Shown in pieces: positions 32,232 to 42,306 of a DNA stretch of 64,000 nucleotides. A program made the position numbers and the translations under genes. Position 1 is the stretch's first letter. The number at the start of each line of letters is the position of its first letter. The notes below the pieces were generated by a model. The model saw only the letters and a list, made by a program, of their open reading frames with translations, had not been told where the DNA came from and ran no database searches. This DNA is from Trabulsiella guamensis ATCC 49490 (GTDB taxonomy: Bacteria > Pseudomonadota > Gammaproteobacteria > Enterobacterales > Enterobacteriaceae). The stretch covers positions 26,316 through 90,315 of the forward strand of contig NZ_JMTB01000074.1 of assembly GCF_000734965.1 (NCBI RefSeq). The letters are read 5' to 3'.

Positions 32232-32687
32232 TTACAAATCATCGAGGAAAGTTTTGTCCAGTTGTTTGAAGGCGCGCTTAAGCGTGTCAGCTAACGCCTG
32301 GTAATCGGGTTTTCCTTCTACCGGCGCGAGCGCCTGCCCGGCTTCCTGCAATTTGCCTCGAACTTCATAAAACCAGTGCAGAATAGTGGGCGGCAGCGGC
32401 GTGACAGAGCGCTTCCCTAACCACCACAATCCCTGCATCGGCAGACTCAGCGCGAACAGCGCGGTAGCGACCGCCGGGCCTAACTGCCCGCCAAGAGCGA
32501 TTTGCCAGCACAGGGTAAAGACCGCAACGGGCGGCATGAGGCGAGTGGCATACGTCGTGGCCCGAATGGCGCGGTTTTCCACAAAAACCGGAGCGAGGCG
32601 TTTTTCCATTGGCCACGTCTTTGCATAGTGTTGTCCCCGGCGGAACAAACTGAAAAAATTAACCGGGCGATGGTCTGGTGTCGACAT
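32232..32687 (-). CDS. yfbV: UPF0208 membrane protein YfbV
   Basis: Inner-membrane protein of 151 residues with two predicted helices (about 43-88) and a soluble C-terminal half ending [11 protein letters not shown]. In E. coli it has been implicated in insulating the Ter macrodomain with MatP; the mechanism is not clear. It is divergent from ackA across a 335-base region and ends at its own terminator. Confidence 0.94.
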   Translation of the reverse strand: MSTPDHRPVNFFSLFRRGQHYAKTWPMEKRLAPVFVENRAIRATTYATRLMPPVAVFTLCWQIALGGQLGPAVATALFALSLPMQGLWWLGKRSVTPLPPTILHWFYEVRGKLQEAGQALAPVEGKPDYQALADTLKRAFKQLDKTFLDDL

Positions 32688-33022
32688 GGCGTTACCTCAA
32701 CTTCACGAACAAATATTAAAAAAAATGTGCAAACTCACAACTCCGCATGACAACGTTCAAAAGATTTTGTCATTGTCCCTTACGATCGGGTATCCTGTGC
32801 CAGCCTGAGATGGGCGTAGACCCACGCATCAGGTTTGTCAAATTATCGCACATTCTGCCGCTGGCTGAAAATTGTGCAAAATGACGTAGAATCAATAAGT
32901 ATTATTTTCCTTATGCCTTAAAACACCGAAGGCATGATGTTAATCATAAATGTCGATGTCATCCTGCGCTACGCTTTGTGACTCTCTGACGTTTTTTTAG
33001 CCACGTATCAAAAGGTACTTCC
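32688..33022 (+). promoter_or_regulatory. yfbV-ackA divergent region (335 bases) with ackA promoter
   Basis: No gene is seen here. A sigma-70-like promoter for ackA is present: TTGTCA (32767-32772), 18 bases, TATCCT (32791-32796). The predicted leader is about 220 bases long. A second AT-rich patch near 32890-32950 may hold another start. In E. coli ackA-pta expression responds to FNR and ArcA; I did not find a convincing site by eye. Confidence 0.6.
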
Positions 33023-34225
33023 ATGTCGAGTAAGTTAGTACTGGTTCTGAACTGCGGTAGCTCCTCACTGAAATTCGCTATTATCGATGCGATGAACGGT
33101 GACGAGTACCTCTCTGGTTTAGCCGAATGTTTCCATCTTCCTGAAGCCCGTATTAAATGGAAAATGGACGGCAGTAAACAAGAGGCGGCTTTAGGCGCAG
33201 GCGCCGCTCACAGTGAAGCGTTGAACTTTATCGTTAACACTATTCTGGCACAAAAACCAGAACTGTCCGCACAGCTGACGGCAATTGGTCACCGTATTGT
33301 TCACGGTGGCGAAAAATACACCCGTTCCGTGGTGATTGACGATTCCGTGGTTCAGGGTATCAAAGATGCAGCTTCTTTCGCACCGCTGCATAACCCGGCT
33401 CACCTGATCGGTATCGCTGAAGCCTTTAAATCCTTCCCGCAGTTGAGAGAAAAGAACGTTGCCGTATTTGACACTGCGTTCCATCAGACCATGCCGGAAG
33501 AGTCCTACCTGTATGCCCTGCCGTACAGCCTGTATAAAGAGCACGGCATTCGCCGCTACGGCGCGCACGGCACCAGCCACTTTTATGTGACCCAGGAAGC
33601 AGCAAAAGTGCTGAACAAGCCGGTTGATGAACTGAACATTATCACCTGCCACCTGGGCAACGGCGGTTCTGTTAGCGCGATCCGCAACGGTAAATGCGTC
33701 GATACCTCTATGGGTCTGACCCCGCTGGAAGGTCTGGTGATGGGTACCCGTTCCGGTGATATCGATCCGGCTATCGTGTTCCACCTGCATGACACCCTGG
33801 GCATGAGCGTTGATCAAATCAACAAACTGCTGACCAAAGAATCCGGCCTGCTGGGCCTGACCGAAGTCACCAGCGACTGCCGTTATGTTGAAGACAACTA
33901 CACGAGCAAAGAAGACGCTAAACGCGCAATGGACGTTTACTGCCACCGTCTGGCGAAATACATTGGTTCTTACACAGCGCTGATGGATGGCCGTCTGGAT
34001 GCAGTCGTCTTCACCGGTGGTATCGGTGAAAACGCGGCGATGGTTCGCGAGCTTTCCCTGGGCAAACTGGGCGTACTTGGCTTCGAGGTTGATCACGAAC
34101 GTAACCTGGCTGCCCGTTTCGGCAAGTCTGGTTTCATCAACAAAGAAGGCACCCGTCCGGCTGTGGTCATTCCGACCAACGAAGAACTGGTTATCGCGCA
34201 AGATGCCAGCCGTCTTACCGCCTGA
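33023..34225 (+). CDS. ackA: acetate kinase AckA
   Basis: Interconverts acetyl phosphate + ADP and acetate + ATP; 400 residues as in E. coli. The ASKHA-fold signature NCGSSSLKF (residues 10-18) and the second acetokinase signature around [12 protein letters not shown] (about 150-161) are intact, as is [16 protein letters not shown] for nucleotide binding. With pta it forms the acetate overflow and acetyl-phosphate pathway. AAGG precedes the ATG. Confidence 0.99.
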   Translation: MSSKLVLVLNCGSSSLKFAIIDAMNGDEYLSGLAECFHLPEARIKWKMDGSKQEAALGAGAAHSEALNFIVNTILAQKPELSAQLTAIGHRIVHGGEKYTRSVVIDDSVVQGIKDAASFAPLHNPAHLIGIAEAFKSFPQLREKNVAVFDTAFHQTMPEESYLYALPYSLYKEHGIRRYGAHGTSHFYVTQEAAKVLNKPVDELNIITCHLGNGGSVSAIRNGKCVDTSMGLTPLEGLVMGTRSGDIDPAIVFHLHDTLGMSVDQINKLLTKESGLLGLTEVTSDCRYVEDNYTSKEDAKRAMDVYCHRLAKYIGSYTALMDGRLDAVVFTGGIGENAAMVRELSLGKLGVLGFEVDHERNLAARFGKSGFINKEGTRPAVVIPTNEELVIAQDASRLTA

Positions 34226-34305
34226 TTCCACACCGCCAGCCAACGCTGGCGGTGCTGTTTTGTATCCCGCCGAAACATGTCGGCGGTAACGAAAGAGGAT
34301 AAATC

Positions 34306-36444
34306 GTGTCCCGTATTATTATGCTCATCCCAACCGGAACCAGCGTCGGTCTGACCAGCGTCAGCCTCGGGGTTATCCGGGCAATGGAACGTAAAGGCGT
34401 ACGCCTGAGCGTGTTTAAACCAATCGCCCAGCCTCGTGCTGGTGGCGATGCGCCTGACCAGACCACCACCATCGTGCGGGCAAAATCTAACCTGCCTGCG
34501 GCTGAACCGCTGAAAATGAGCCATGTTGAATCTCTGCTCTCCAGCAATCAGAAAGACGTGCTGATGGAAGAGATCATCGCAAACTACCACGCGAACACCA
34601 AAGACGCGGAAGTGGTGCTGGTTGAAGGTTTGGTTCCGACCCGCAAACATCAGTTTGCGCAGTCCCTGAACTACGAAATCGCAAAAACGCTGAATGCGGA
34701 AATCATCTTTGTGATGTCTCAGGGCACCGACACCCCGGAACAGCTGAAAGAGCGTATCGAACTGACCCGCAGCAGCTTCGGCGGTTCGAAGAATACCAAC
34801 ATCACTGGCGTGATTATCAACAAACTGAACGCGCCGGTTGATGAACTGGGCCGTACCCGCCCTGACCTGTCCGAGATTTTTGACGACTCGTCCAAAGCGC
34901 AGGTCGTGAAAATCGATCCGGCGCAATTAAAAGATTCCAGTCCGCTGCCGATCCTCGGCGTGGTGCCGTGGAGCTTTGATCTGACCGCCACCCGCGCGAT
35001 CGACATGGCTCGCCACCTGAATGCCACCATCATTAACGAAGGTGACATCGCTACTCGCCGCGTGAAATCCGTCACCTTCTGCGCACGCAGTATTCCGCAC
35101 ATGCTGGAACACTTCCGCCCGGGTTCACTGCTGGTGACTTCCGCTGACCGTCCTGATGTACTGGTTGCCGCCTGCCTCGCCGCCATGAACGGCGTTGAAA
35201 TTGGTGCGCTGCTGCTGACCGGTGGCTATGACATGGATGCGCCGATCGCCAAACTGTGCGAACGCGCCTTCGCTACTGGCCTGCCGGTATTCATGGTGAA
35301 CACAAATACCTGGCAGACGTCACTGAGCCTGCAGAGCTTTAACCTCGAAGTGCCAGTAGACGACACCGCACGTATCGAGAAAGTGCAGGAATACGTTGCT
35401 GATTACATCGACGCCGAGTGGATTGATTCCCTGTCTGCTACCTCCGAGCGTAGCCGCCGCCTCTCTCCGCCAGCGTTCCGCTACCAGCTGACTGAACTGG
35501 CGCGTAAAGCAGGCAAACGCGTTGTGCTGCCGGAAGGCGACGAACCGCGTACCGTGAAAGCTGCCGCTATCTGTGCCGAACGTGGCATCGCAACCTGTGT
35601 GCTGCTGGGTAACCCGGAAGCCATCAACCGCGTGGCAGCTGACCAGGGCGTTGAACTGGGTACAGGCATCGAAATCGTCGATCCAGACGTAGTACGCGAA
35701 AGCTACGTTGCGCGTCTGGTTGAGCTGCGTAAGAACAAAGGTATGACCGAAGCGGTTGCGCGTGAGCAACTGGAAGACAACGTGGTGCTCGGCACACTGA
35801 TGCTGGAGCAGGATGAAGTTGACGGTCTGGTTTCCGGTGCCGTTCATACCACCGCAAACACCATTCGTCCGCCGCTGCAGCTGATCAAAACCGCACCGGG
35901 CAGTTCACTGGTTTCTTCTGTGTTCTTCATGCTGCTGCCGGAACAGGTTTACGTCTACGGCGACTGCGCCATCAACCCCGATCCGACCGCAGAACAGCTG
36001 GCCGAAATCGCCATTCAGTCTGCTGACTCGGCGATTGCCTTCGGTATTGAACCACGCGTCGCGATGCTCTCCTACTCCACCGGCACCTCAGGTGCAGGCA
36101 GTGACGTAGAGAAAGTGCGCGAAGCAACGCGTCTGGCACAGGAAAAACGCCCTGACCTGATGATCGATGGTCCGCTGCAGTATGATGCTGCGGTCATGGC
36201 TGACGTGGCGAAATCCAAAGCCCCGAACTCACCGGTTGCCGGTCGCGCTACTGTGTTCATCTTCCCGGATCTGAACACCGGTAACACCACCTACAAAGCG
36301 GTACAGCGTTCTGCCGACCTGATCTCCATCGGGCCGATGCTGCAGGGTATGCGCAAGCCAGTTAACGACCTGTCCCGTGGCGCGCTGGTTGACGATATCG
36401 TCTATACCATTGCACTGACCGCGATTCAGTCGTCTCAGCAGTAA
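34306..36444 (+). CDS. pta: phosphate acetyltransferase Pta (long form)
   Basis: Makes acetyl phosphate from acetyl-CoA and phosphate. It has 712 residues (about 714 in K-12), from a GTG start with GAGGA upstream. Three domains: an N-terminal P-loop-like domain ([14 protein letters not shown], about residues 5-18), a DRTGG domain (about 225-340) and the C-terminal catalytic domain (about 390-712, with [13 protein letters not shown] and [11 protein letters not shown]). It follows ackA by 80 bases and ends at a strong bidirectional terminator. Confidence 0.98.
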   Translation: MSRIIMLIPTGTSVGLTSVSLGVIRAMERKGVRLSVFKPIAQPRAGGDAPDQTTTIVRAKSNLPAAEPLKMSHVESLLSSNQKDVLMEEIIANYHANTKDAEVVLVEGLVPTRKHQFAQSLNYEIAKTLNAEIIFVMSQGTDTPEQLKERIELTRSSFGGSKNTNITGVIINKLNAPVDELGRTRPDLSEIFDDSSKAQVVKIDPAQLKDSSPLPILGVVPWSFDLTATRAIDMARHLNATIINEGDIATRRVKSVTFCARSIPHMLEHFRPGSLLVTSADRPDVLVAACLAAMNGVEIGALLLTGGYDMDAPIAKLCERAFATGLPVFMVNTNTWQTSLSLQSFNLEVPVDDTARIEKVQEYVADYIDAEWIDSLSATSERSRRLSPPAFRYQLTELARKAGKRVVLPEGDEPRTVKAAAICAERGIATCVLLGNPEAINRVAADQGVELGTGIEIVDPDVVRESYVARLVELRKNKGMTEAVAREQLEDNVVLGTLMLEQDEVDGLVSGAVHTTANTIRPPLQLIKTAPGSSLVSSVFFMLLPEQVYVYGDCAINPDPTAEQLAEIAIQSADSAIAFGIEPRVAMLSYSTGTSGAGSDVEKVREATRLAQEKRPDLMIDGPLQYDAAVMADVAKSKAPNSPVAGRATVFIFPDLNTGNTTYKAVQRSADLISIGPMLQGMRKPVNDLSRGALVDDIVYTIALTAIQSSQQ

Positions 36445-36456
36445 TATTTGTCTGAT

Positions 36457-36484
36457 AAAAAGGCGACCTCATGGTCGCCTTTTT
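36457..36484. terminator. bidirectional terminator between pta and the transketolase locus
   Basis: AAAAAGGCGACC / GGTCGCCTTTTT around a TCAT loop, a perfect 12-base inverted repeat with U-tracts both ways. It separates pta (plus) from the convergent transketolase/PTS operon (minus). Confidence 0.95.
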
Positions 36485-36486
36485 AT

Positions 36487-37440
36487 TTACAACAGCTCTC
36501 TCGCCGCCTTCACAATATCATCCGCTGTCAATCCATATTCATGCTGGAGAAACTCCTGCGTACCGACCTGTCCATAGCGTTCTTTCACCCCGACGCGACG
36601 CATCGGCACCGGACAGGTTTCCACCAGTACTTCCGCTACCGCTGACCCCAGCCCATTGTGAATGCTGTGGTTCTCGCAGGTGACAATGCGTCCGGTTTTC
36701 TCGGCGTAATTCTTCACCAGCATGCGGTCAATAGGCTTGAGCGTGAACATATCAATAACCGCCGCGCTGATACCGTCACGCTCCAGTCGCCGTGCCGCCT
36801 CCTGCGCCTCCGCCACCATAATGCCGTTAGCAATAAGGGTGATATCGTCGCCTTCACGCAATACGTTGCCTTTGCCAATAGTGAAGCTGGAGCCTTCCGC
36901 ATAAACGGTTGGCGCCTGTTTGCGGATGGTACGTACCCAGTAGAAGCCCTCAAGATCGATCAGCTGATTCAGGATGTCTTTAAACATTACCGCATCCGTC
37001 ACCTCGATCACCACTGAATGCGCCAGACCGCGTACAATGCCCATATCCTCGAACGACATATGCGTCCCACCGTTATGGCAAGCGGTCACACCCGCATCCG
37101 AGGCGATGACTTTGACATTATTGCGCTGATAATCCAGTGCCATAAATAACTGATCAAAACAGCGGCGACTGGCGAAAGCAGTAAAGGTATGTACAAACGG
37201 TTTTCGTCCGGTCAACGACAGCCCTGCCGCAGTGCCTATCACATTCGCTTCCATGATCCCGCAGTTAATGACATGATCCGGGAACTGACGCTGCACGCCG
37301 TCCATCGCCATTGAGCTCATCAGATCCGCTTCCAGCGCGATTATCCCGCTCTCCGCTTTGATCTGCTCCGTGACAAACCCGGCGTATACTTTGCGCATTT
37401 CGGTTACGTCTTTACCCCCGACCGGGGCGACCTTAATCAT
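36487..37440 (-). CDS. transketolase, C-terminal subunit
   Basis: C-terminal half of a split transketolase (317 residues): the pyrimidine-binding domain with the catalytic glutamate in CGIMEANVIGTAAGLS (about residue 63), followed by the transketolase C domain. It pairs with the N-terminal subunit encoded just upstream. The start at 37440 is chosen because GGAGG lies six bases before it; it overlaps the upstream gene by eight bases, pointing to translational coupling. Last gene of a PTS operon absent from K-12 here. The sugar phosphate it acts on is unknown. Confidence 0.88.
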   Translation of the reverse strand: MIKVAPVGGKDVTEMRKVYAGFVTEQIKAESGIIALEADLMSSMAMDGVQRQFPDHVINCGIMEANVIGTAAGLSLTGRKPFVHTFTAFASRRCFDQLFMALDYQRNNVKVIASDAGVTACHNGGTHMSFEDMGIVRGLAHSVVIEVTDAVMFKDILNQLIDLEGFYWVRTIRKQAPTVYAEGSSFTIGKGNVLREGDDITLIANGIMVAEAQEAARRLERDGISAAVIDMFTLKPIDRMLVKNYAEKTGRIVTCENHSIHNGLGSAVAEVLVETCPVPMRRVGVKERYGQVGTQEFLQHEYGLTADDIVKAARELL

Positions 37441-38260
37441 GCGTGGCCTCCAGTTGCTCAATGGTCTCGTTAAGCGCCTTTCTCGATTCCTCGGTGAGAC
37501 GCAGATGGTGAGAGTTGCTTAACTGCTCCAGATATGGCACGCCCTGCCCTTTGATGCTGTCGAGGATCACCAGCCGCGGCCGTGCATCGGCAGCCAGTAC
37601 CGGTTTAGCAATCGCCTGCAGGGCCGGGATGTCATCGCCTTTCACAGTGTGGACATCAAAACCGAAAGCGTGAAATTTCCCTTCCAGATCGAACGGGTTG
37701 ATGATCGTATCCAGTTCGCCATCCAGTTGCTGTTTATTCCAGTCAACGAACACCAGCAGGTTATTGAGCTTATGATGGGCGATAAACTGAAACGCTTCCC
37801 AGCATTGCCCTTCATTCAGCTCTCCATCACCCACGATGCAGAAGACGCGGTTTGACCGCCCGGCGAGCTTGTGCGACAGCGCCATCCCGGCAGCGATAGA
37901 AATTCCCTGACCGAGCGATCCTGTCGTGGCATCAACGCCGCGGGTTTTCAGTCTGTCCGGATGGCTCGGCAGCCGCGTACCGTTCTGGTTGAGCGTGCTC
38001 AGCTCTTCCATCGGGAAATAGCCTTTAATCGCCAGCGTACTGTAGAGCGCCGGGCCGGCATGTCCTTTTGACAGGACAAAATAATCCCGCTCAGGCCAGT
38101 CCGGGTCGGCCGGGTCGATACGCATCACGTCGCCGTAAAGTACTGCCAGCGTTTCGATAACCGACATGCTGCCGCCGTAGTGGCCAAAACCGAGCTGTGT
38201 CAGCGATTTCAGCGTCGCCACACGAATGTCCCGGGCCAGTTGAATAAGTTCAGCAGACAT
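37433..38260 (-). CDS. transketolase, N-terminal (ThDP pyrophosphate-binding) subunit
   Basis: N-terminal half of a split transketolase, 275 residues. It has the SKGHAGPALYSTL histidine motif (about residue 63), TGSLGQGISIAAGMAL and the ThDP/Mg motif that starts GDGELNEGQ and ends DWNKQQ. Its ATG overlaps the stop of the upstream IIC gene by one base (TAATG). Together with the C-terminal subunit it should form a complete ThDP enzyme moving a two-carbon ketol unit. Its link to a PTS implies a role in breaking down the imported sugar phosphate. Confidence 0.88.
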   Translation of the reverse strand: MSAELIQLARDIRVATLKSLTQLGFGHYGGSMSVIETLAVLYGDVMRIDPADPDWPERDYFVLSKGHAGPALYSTLAIKGYFPMEELSTLNQNGTRLPSHPDRLKTRGVDATTGSLGQGISIAAGMALSHKLAGRSNRVFCIVGDGELNEGQCWEAFQFIAHHKLNNLLVFVDWNKQQLDGELDTIINPFDLEGKFHAFGFDVHTVKGDDIPALQAIAKPVLAADARPRLVILDSIKGQGVPYLEQLSNSHHLRLTEESRKALNETIEQLEATHD

Positions 38261-39648
38261 TATGATTTCGCTCCTGTGTCTTGTCGGGCGCCGTTGCCCG
38301 TTGATTTACCTCTCACCACGTTGTAAATCACCAGAATGACGAACAGCGCGACGACAACACCGGTAATTGCCAGCGGCGAGAGATAACGCGCCAGATTACC
38401 AAGCAGGATCCCGACGGCACCGAAATCCGCATCTGAGAAGGTGGTATTGGCAAAGCCCAGCGCACCCAGCACCGGCAGCAGCAGAACCGGCAGGAAGGTG
38501 ATTAGCAGACCGTTGGCAAACGCACCCAGCATTGCGCCACGACGACCGCCAGTGGCGTTACCAAATACGCCCGCTGTCGCGCCGGTGAAGAAGTGCGGCA
38601 CCACGCCTGGCAGGATCAGCACCAGTTTCATCTGCCCCAGCAGGAAAAGCCCCACCAGCCCGCCAAGGAAACTGAACAGAAAGCCTATCAACACCGCGTT
38701 AGGCGCATAGGGATAAACCACCGGGCAATCCAGCGCCGGACGGGCGTTCGGCACCAGTTTTTCGGAAAAACCGGTAAACGCCGGGACGATTTCCGCGAGG
38801 ATCAACCGCACACCCTGCAGGATAATGAACACGCCAGCCGCAAAGGTAATCGCCATAATGATGGCGTAAACGAGGTAGTTCTGACCGGCACTAAGCTGAC
38901 CTTCGACATACTCGCGTCCGGCACTCACCGCCATGATCAGGTAGATAATCATCATGGTGAGGGAAATGGAGATGGAACTGTCGCGCAGGAAACTGAGGTT
39001 TTTCGGCAAATTCATCTCTTCGGTGGAGCGTGAACCTTTGCCACACAGACTGCCAATCCAGCCGGAAAGCACATAACCGAGGGTGCCGAAGTGACCAAAT
39101 GCAATGTCATCGTTACCGGTGATGCGCTTCATATACCGTTGCGCCAGCGCCGGGAAGAACGCCATGACCAGACCGAGGATCAATGAACCGGTAAAGACCA
39201 GCCCCACGCCCTCAAAGCCTGCCACTGTCAGGATCACACCAATCATGCACGCCATGTAAAAGGTGTGGTGCCCGGTGAGGAAGATGTATTTCAACCGGGT
39301 AAAACGGGCGACGATGATGTTTGCCACCATCCCGAAAGCCATAATAAGCGCCGTCGACGCCCCGTATTTTTCCAGCGCAATAGACACGATCGCTTCGTTA
39401 TTCGGGATAATGCCCTGAATATTAAACGCGTGTTCAAACATGCCGCCTAACGGGTTTAACGAACCCACTAATACGGATGCGCCGCCGCCCAGAACAATAA
39501 ACCCAAGGATGGTCTTAATTGTGCCTTTAATCACATCAGAAAATGACTTCTTTTGCGCAACAAGACCAATTAACGCAATTAACCCTACCAGTACCGAGGG
39601 CACCTTTAAAATATCAACAACAAAATTCAGCGTTTCAAGGATAAACAT
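38260..39648 (-). CDS. PTS IIC component, ascorbate (UlaA/SgaT) family
   Basis: Membrane permease of a phosphotransferase system of the ascorbate-galactitol superfamily; 462 residues, about 11 helices, from VDILKVPSVLVGLIALIGLV at the N-terminus to VVALFVILVIYNVVRG at the end. UlaA-type marks include LTGHHTFYMACM (about residue 125) and the cytoplasmic segment near ALDCPVVYPYAPNAVLIGF. It would import and, with IIA/IIB, phosphorylate the substrate. L-ascorbate is only one possibility: none of the Ula catabolic enzymes (UlaD, E, F, G) is present. Confidence 0.88.
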   Translation of the reverse strand: MFILETLNFVVDILKVPSVLVGLIALIGLVAQKKSFSDVIKGTIKTILGFIVLGGGASVLVGSLNPLGGMFEHAFNIQGIIPNNEAIVSIALEKYGASTALIMAFGMVANIIVARFTRLKYIFLTGHHTFYMACMIGVILTVAGFEGVGLVFTGSLILGLVMAFFPALAQRYMKRITGNDDIAFGHFGTLGYVLSGWIGSLCGKGSRSTEEMNLPKNLSFLRDSSISISLTMMIIYLIMAVSAGREYVEGQLSAGQNYLVYAIIMAITFAAGVFIILQGVRLILAEIVPAFTGFSEKLVPNARPALDCPVVYPYAPNAVLIGFLFSFLGGLVGLFLLGQMKLVLILPGVVPHFFTGATAGVFGNATGGRRGAMLGAFANGLLITFLPVLLLPVLGALGFANTTFSDADFGAVGILLGNLARYLSPLAITGVVVALFVILVIYNVVRGKSTGNGARQDTGAKS

Positions 39649-39668
39649 ATCCGCCTCGCTTATTAACG

Positions 39669-39941
39669 TTATTGTTTGTTAAAATAATCGCTCAGTTTTG
39701 CTTCGAGCTCGTTGATATCAATAATATTGTTGAGCACCACCAGTTGATGGTCCGGGACGCTGGCGCTGGCGGCGATATCCTTTGCCATCACAAACAAATC
39801 GGCCGCACCGGGGGTGGCTGAGGAGAGGTCGGAGTGCTCTACCTCAGCCTCAATATTTATTTTCTTGAGTACTTTTTTAATATTCATTTCGACCATGAAA
39901 CTGCTGCCCAGACCGGAGCCGCATATCGCCATAATTTTCAT
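39669..39941 (-). CDS. PTS IIB component, ascorbate/galactitol type
   Basis: Small cytoplasmic phosphocarrier, 90 residues from the ATG at 39941 (AGGTGA five bases upstream). The phosphorylatable cysteine is Cys7 in MAICGSGLGSSF, the usual IIB signature. A start 24 codons upstream would add an unrelated extension. It lies between the IIA gene (81 bases upstream) and the IIC gene (20 bases downstream). Confidence 0.9.
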   Translation of the reverse strand: MKIMAICGSGLGSSFMVEMNIKKVLKKINIEAEVEHSDLSSATPGAADLFVMAKDIAASASVPDHQLVVLNNIIDINELEAKLSDYFNKQ

Positions 39942-40022
39942 TATTGTCACCTGTTTTTGGGTAGAGTACGAGCACACGACGCGATAACACGTCATGAAAT
40001 TATTGTCTGGCACGGGTTCTAA

Positions 40023-40466
40023 TCAGAAGCGTAATATAATTGTTTTTATTTCCTCCCGGCTATTTGCCTGATGTAATTGTTGTAAATCTTCATCACTGGA
40101 AAATAATTCGGCAAGCGCTGAGATCATTTCGATATGGCTGTGGCTGTCGGGTGCCGCCAGCATCACAATCACGTCGACAGGATCGAATTCCCCTGCCCCG
40201 AACGACACCCCCTGTTTTAGCTTCAGCAGGGACAACCCCATACCTCTGGCGCCTTCCTCTGGACGCGCATGCGGCATAGCCAGACCCGGCGCCAGCACGT
40301 AATACGGCCCGAGATTCTGATGCAGCGCGATGATTGCGGTCACGTAATCCGGCGTGATCGTTCCGTTATCCAGCAGCGGTCTGGCACAGAGTTCAACCGC
40401 CTGCTTCCAGTCAGCGACCGACTCCTCAAGTAAAATCGTCCCGTCATGGATCCACTGTCTTAGCAT
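40023..40466 (-). CDS. PTS IIA component, mannitol/fructose-type fold (UlaC-like)
   Basis: Cytoplasmic phosphoryl carrier of 147 residues; the phospho-histidine is His66 in APGLAMPHARPEEGA, a hallmark of the family. It takes phosphate from HPr and gives it to IIB. First gene of the leftward operon IIA-IIB-IIC-tktN-tktC; AAGGAG lies upstream of its ATG. Its 5' region contains the two palindromes that probably bind the divergent regulator. Confidence 0.9.
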   Translation of the reverse strand: MLRQWIHDGTILLEESVADWKQAVELCARPLLDNGTITPDYVTAIIALHQNLGPYYVLAPGLAMPHARPEEGARGMGLSLLKLKQGVSFGAGEFDPVDVIVMLAAPDSHSHIEMISALAELFSSDEDLQQLHQANSREEIKTIILRF

Positions 40467-40541
40467 TCCGTTCTCCTTTCGCTAACAAGGTGAACAAACT
40501 TTATGCAAGGGCGAGACGACTAACCGTGATGGCAATCACAA

Positions 40542-40555
40542 AGATAGCGCTACCA
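40542..40555. promoter_or_regulatory. candidate LacI-family operator O1
   Basis: AGATAGCGCTACCA, centred on AGCGCT, differs from the perfect palindrome at 40577-40590 at two positions. The centres are 35 bases apart. It lies 76 bases upstream of the IIA ATG. LacI-family proteins bind such CG-centred palindromes; binding by the neighbouring regulator is inferred. Confidence 0.7.
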
Positions 40556-40576
40556 AAAAAGCACAGAACAAATTTG

Positions 40577-40590
40577 TGATAGCGCTATCA
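40577..40590. promoter_or_regulatory. candidate LacI-family operator O2 (perfect palindrome)
   Basis: TGATAGCGCTATCA is a perfect 14-base palindrome centred on GC|GC, 92 bases before the regulator ATG. TGTGA at its left edge could also be half of a CRP site, but the right half does not match TCACA. A TATACT at 40640-40645 may be the -10 of the regulator gene. Confidence 0.8.
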
Positions 40591-40682
40591 AATTACAATC
40601 ATTGCGCAATTACGCAGCAAAAAGAGCAATTTCCGGCGTATACTGCTTGCACTTAATGTTGTGATTTCAGTCAGGATGAAGC

Positions 40683-41702
40683 ATGTCACTTACCCGAAAA
40701 CGTCGTAGTACTGGCAAAGTCACTCTTGCGGATGTCGCGCAACTTGCCGGTGTGGGAACGATGACGGTATCCCGGGCGCTGCGTACGCCTGAACAGGTTT
40801 CCGACAAGCTACGAGAAAAAATTGAAGCGGCGGTCGAGACACTGGGTTATATGCCCAATCTGGCAGCCAGCGCCCTTGCCTCCGCGTCCTCCTGGACTAT
40901 TGCAATGGTAGTTCCCAATCTGGGAGAGTCAGGATGTGCCGAGATGTTCGCCGGTCTGCAGGAAGTGCTACAACCGGCGGGCTACCAGATTATGCTGGCG
41001 GAGTCGCGCCATCGTCTCGAACAGGAAGAAAAACTGCTGGAAACGCTACTGGCTTCTAATATTGCCGCCGCCGTGCTGCTGAGCGTTGAGCACAGCGACA
41101 CCGTCAGGCAGTGGCTGAAAAACGCCTCGATTCCGGTCATGGAAATTGGCGCGACCCGCGCGGATCCCATCGACATGAACATTGGTATCGACAACGTCGC
41201 CGCCATGTTTGAACTGACGCAAACCGTTATTCAGCGCGGCTACCAGAATATTGGTCTGCTGTGCGCCAATCAGGAACAGTGGATTTTCCAGCAGCACCTT
41301 CAGGGCTGGTACAAAGCCATGATGCGCCATCATATGTCGCCGAATCGAGTGATCAACGCTGCCGCGCCGCCGACGTTCTCCACGGGCGCGTCGCAATTAC
41401 CGGAGTTTATTCTGGCCTGGCCGGAACTGGATGCGCTGGTCTGTGTGTCAGACGAACTGGCGTGTGGTGCGCTGTACGAATGTCAGCGTCGGCGCATCAA
41501 AGTGCCTGACGACTTAGCGATTGTGGGATTTGGCGACAGCGACGTCAGCCGGGTGTGCCAGCCACCACTAACCACGATGGCGGTGCCGCACCGGAAAATT
41601 GGCATTGAGGCCGGACGCGCCTTACTGGCGCGCCTGAATGACGGAAACTGGACGGAACATACTCCTATCGCGTCAAAATTGTGTCTGCGCGACAGTTGCT
41701 GA
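40683..41702 (+). CDS. LacI/GntR-subfamily transcriptional regulator
   Basis: 339 residues: N-terminal LacI helix-turn-helix (VTLADVAQLAGVGTMTVSRAL, about residues 13-33) with hinge region to about 65, then a periplasmic-binding-protein-like effector domain. Overall it resembles the gluconate repressor GntR more than LacI (SWTIAMVVPNLGESGCAEMF; CVSDELACGALYECQRRRIKVPDDLAI). It is divergent from the PTS/transketolase operon with two candidate operators between, so it is most likely its local repressor. It ends four bases from convergent yfcD. Confidence 0.88.
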   Translation: MSLTRKRRSTGKVTLADVAQLAGVGTMTVSRALRTPEQVSDKLREKIEAAVETLGYMPNLAASALASASSWTIAMVVPNLGESGCAEMFAGLQEVLQPAGYQIMLAESRHRLEQEEKLLETLLASNIAAAVLLSVEHSDTVRQWLKNASIPVMEIGATRADPIDMNIGIDNVAAMFELTQTVIQRGYQNIGLLCANQEQWIFQQHLQGWYKAMMRHHMSPNRVINAAAPPTFSTGASQLPEFILAWPELDALVCVSDELACGALYECQRRRIKVPDDLAIVGFGDSDVSRVCQPPLTTMAVPHRKIGIEAGRALLARLNDGNWTEHTPIASKLCLRDSC

Positions 41703-41706
41703 CGGT

Positions 41707-42252
41707 TTACTCTGCTTCCTCGGCCTTCGCGGTTTCATTGTTGGCATTGCGGCTCATCCAGAGCGCCAGCGCTTTCAGTGAATCAGGGGTAAACTCATCA
41801 CAGCGGGCGGTGATCTCTTCCGGCGTCATCCAGCAGACCTCGCTGACTTCCTCTTCCTGAAGGGCAAAAGGCCCGTGAGATACACAGCTAAAAAGGCTGC
41901 CCCATACGCGGCAGTTTTTGTCTTCAAAATAGAACTGACCGTGGTCAGCAAATGGCACCCCGGCGATACCAAGTTCTTCTTCCGCTTCACGACGTGCGGA
42001 CTCCAGTAGTTGTTCGTCGGCCTGCACCACACCTCCTGCGGTGGCATCCAGCATGCCTGGCATGAAATCCTTAATCTCGGTGCGGCGCTGCACCAGAATT
42101 TTCCCCATGCCGTCATGAACCACAATATAGGTAGCGCGATGCCGTAAGCACTGCGCGCGCATCTGAGCGCGGCTGGCCTGCGCGATCACCTCGTTATCTT
42201 CACTTACGATATCCACCCATTCTGTGCTTGCCAAAGAACTCTGATCCACCAT
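41707..42252 (-). CDS. yfcD: Nudix hydrolase YfcD
   Basis: Nudix hydrolase of 181 residues related to isopentenyl-diphosphate isomerase-like proteins; substrate not established. The Nudix box ([24 protein letters not shown], given here only as its ends GGVVQ...EEELG) is at about residues 73-95. The start at 42252 ([12 protein letters not shown]) matches K-12 best and has AAGG seven bases upstream; an ATG six codons earlier is possible. It is convergent with the PTS regulator. Confidence 0.93.
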   Translation of the reverse strand: MVDQSSLASTEWVDIVSEDNEVIAQASRAQMRAQCLRHRATYIVVHDGMGKILVQRRTEIKDFMPGMLDATAGGVVQADEQLLESARREAEEELGIAGVPFADHGQFYFEDKNCRVWGSLFSCVSHGPFALQEEEVSEVCWMTPEEITARCDEFTPDSLKALALWMSRNANNETAKAEEAE

Positions 42253-42306
42253 CGGGAAACCTTCTGTCATAGCGCTCTTACGGCGCGTTTTACGGTTGCG
42301 GGTAAG

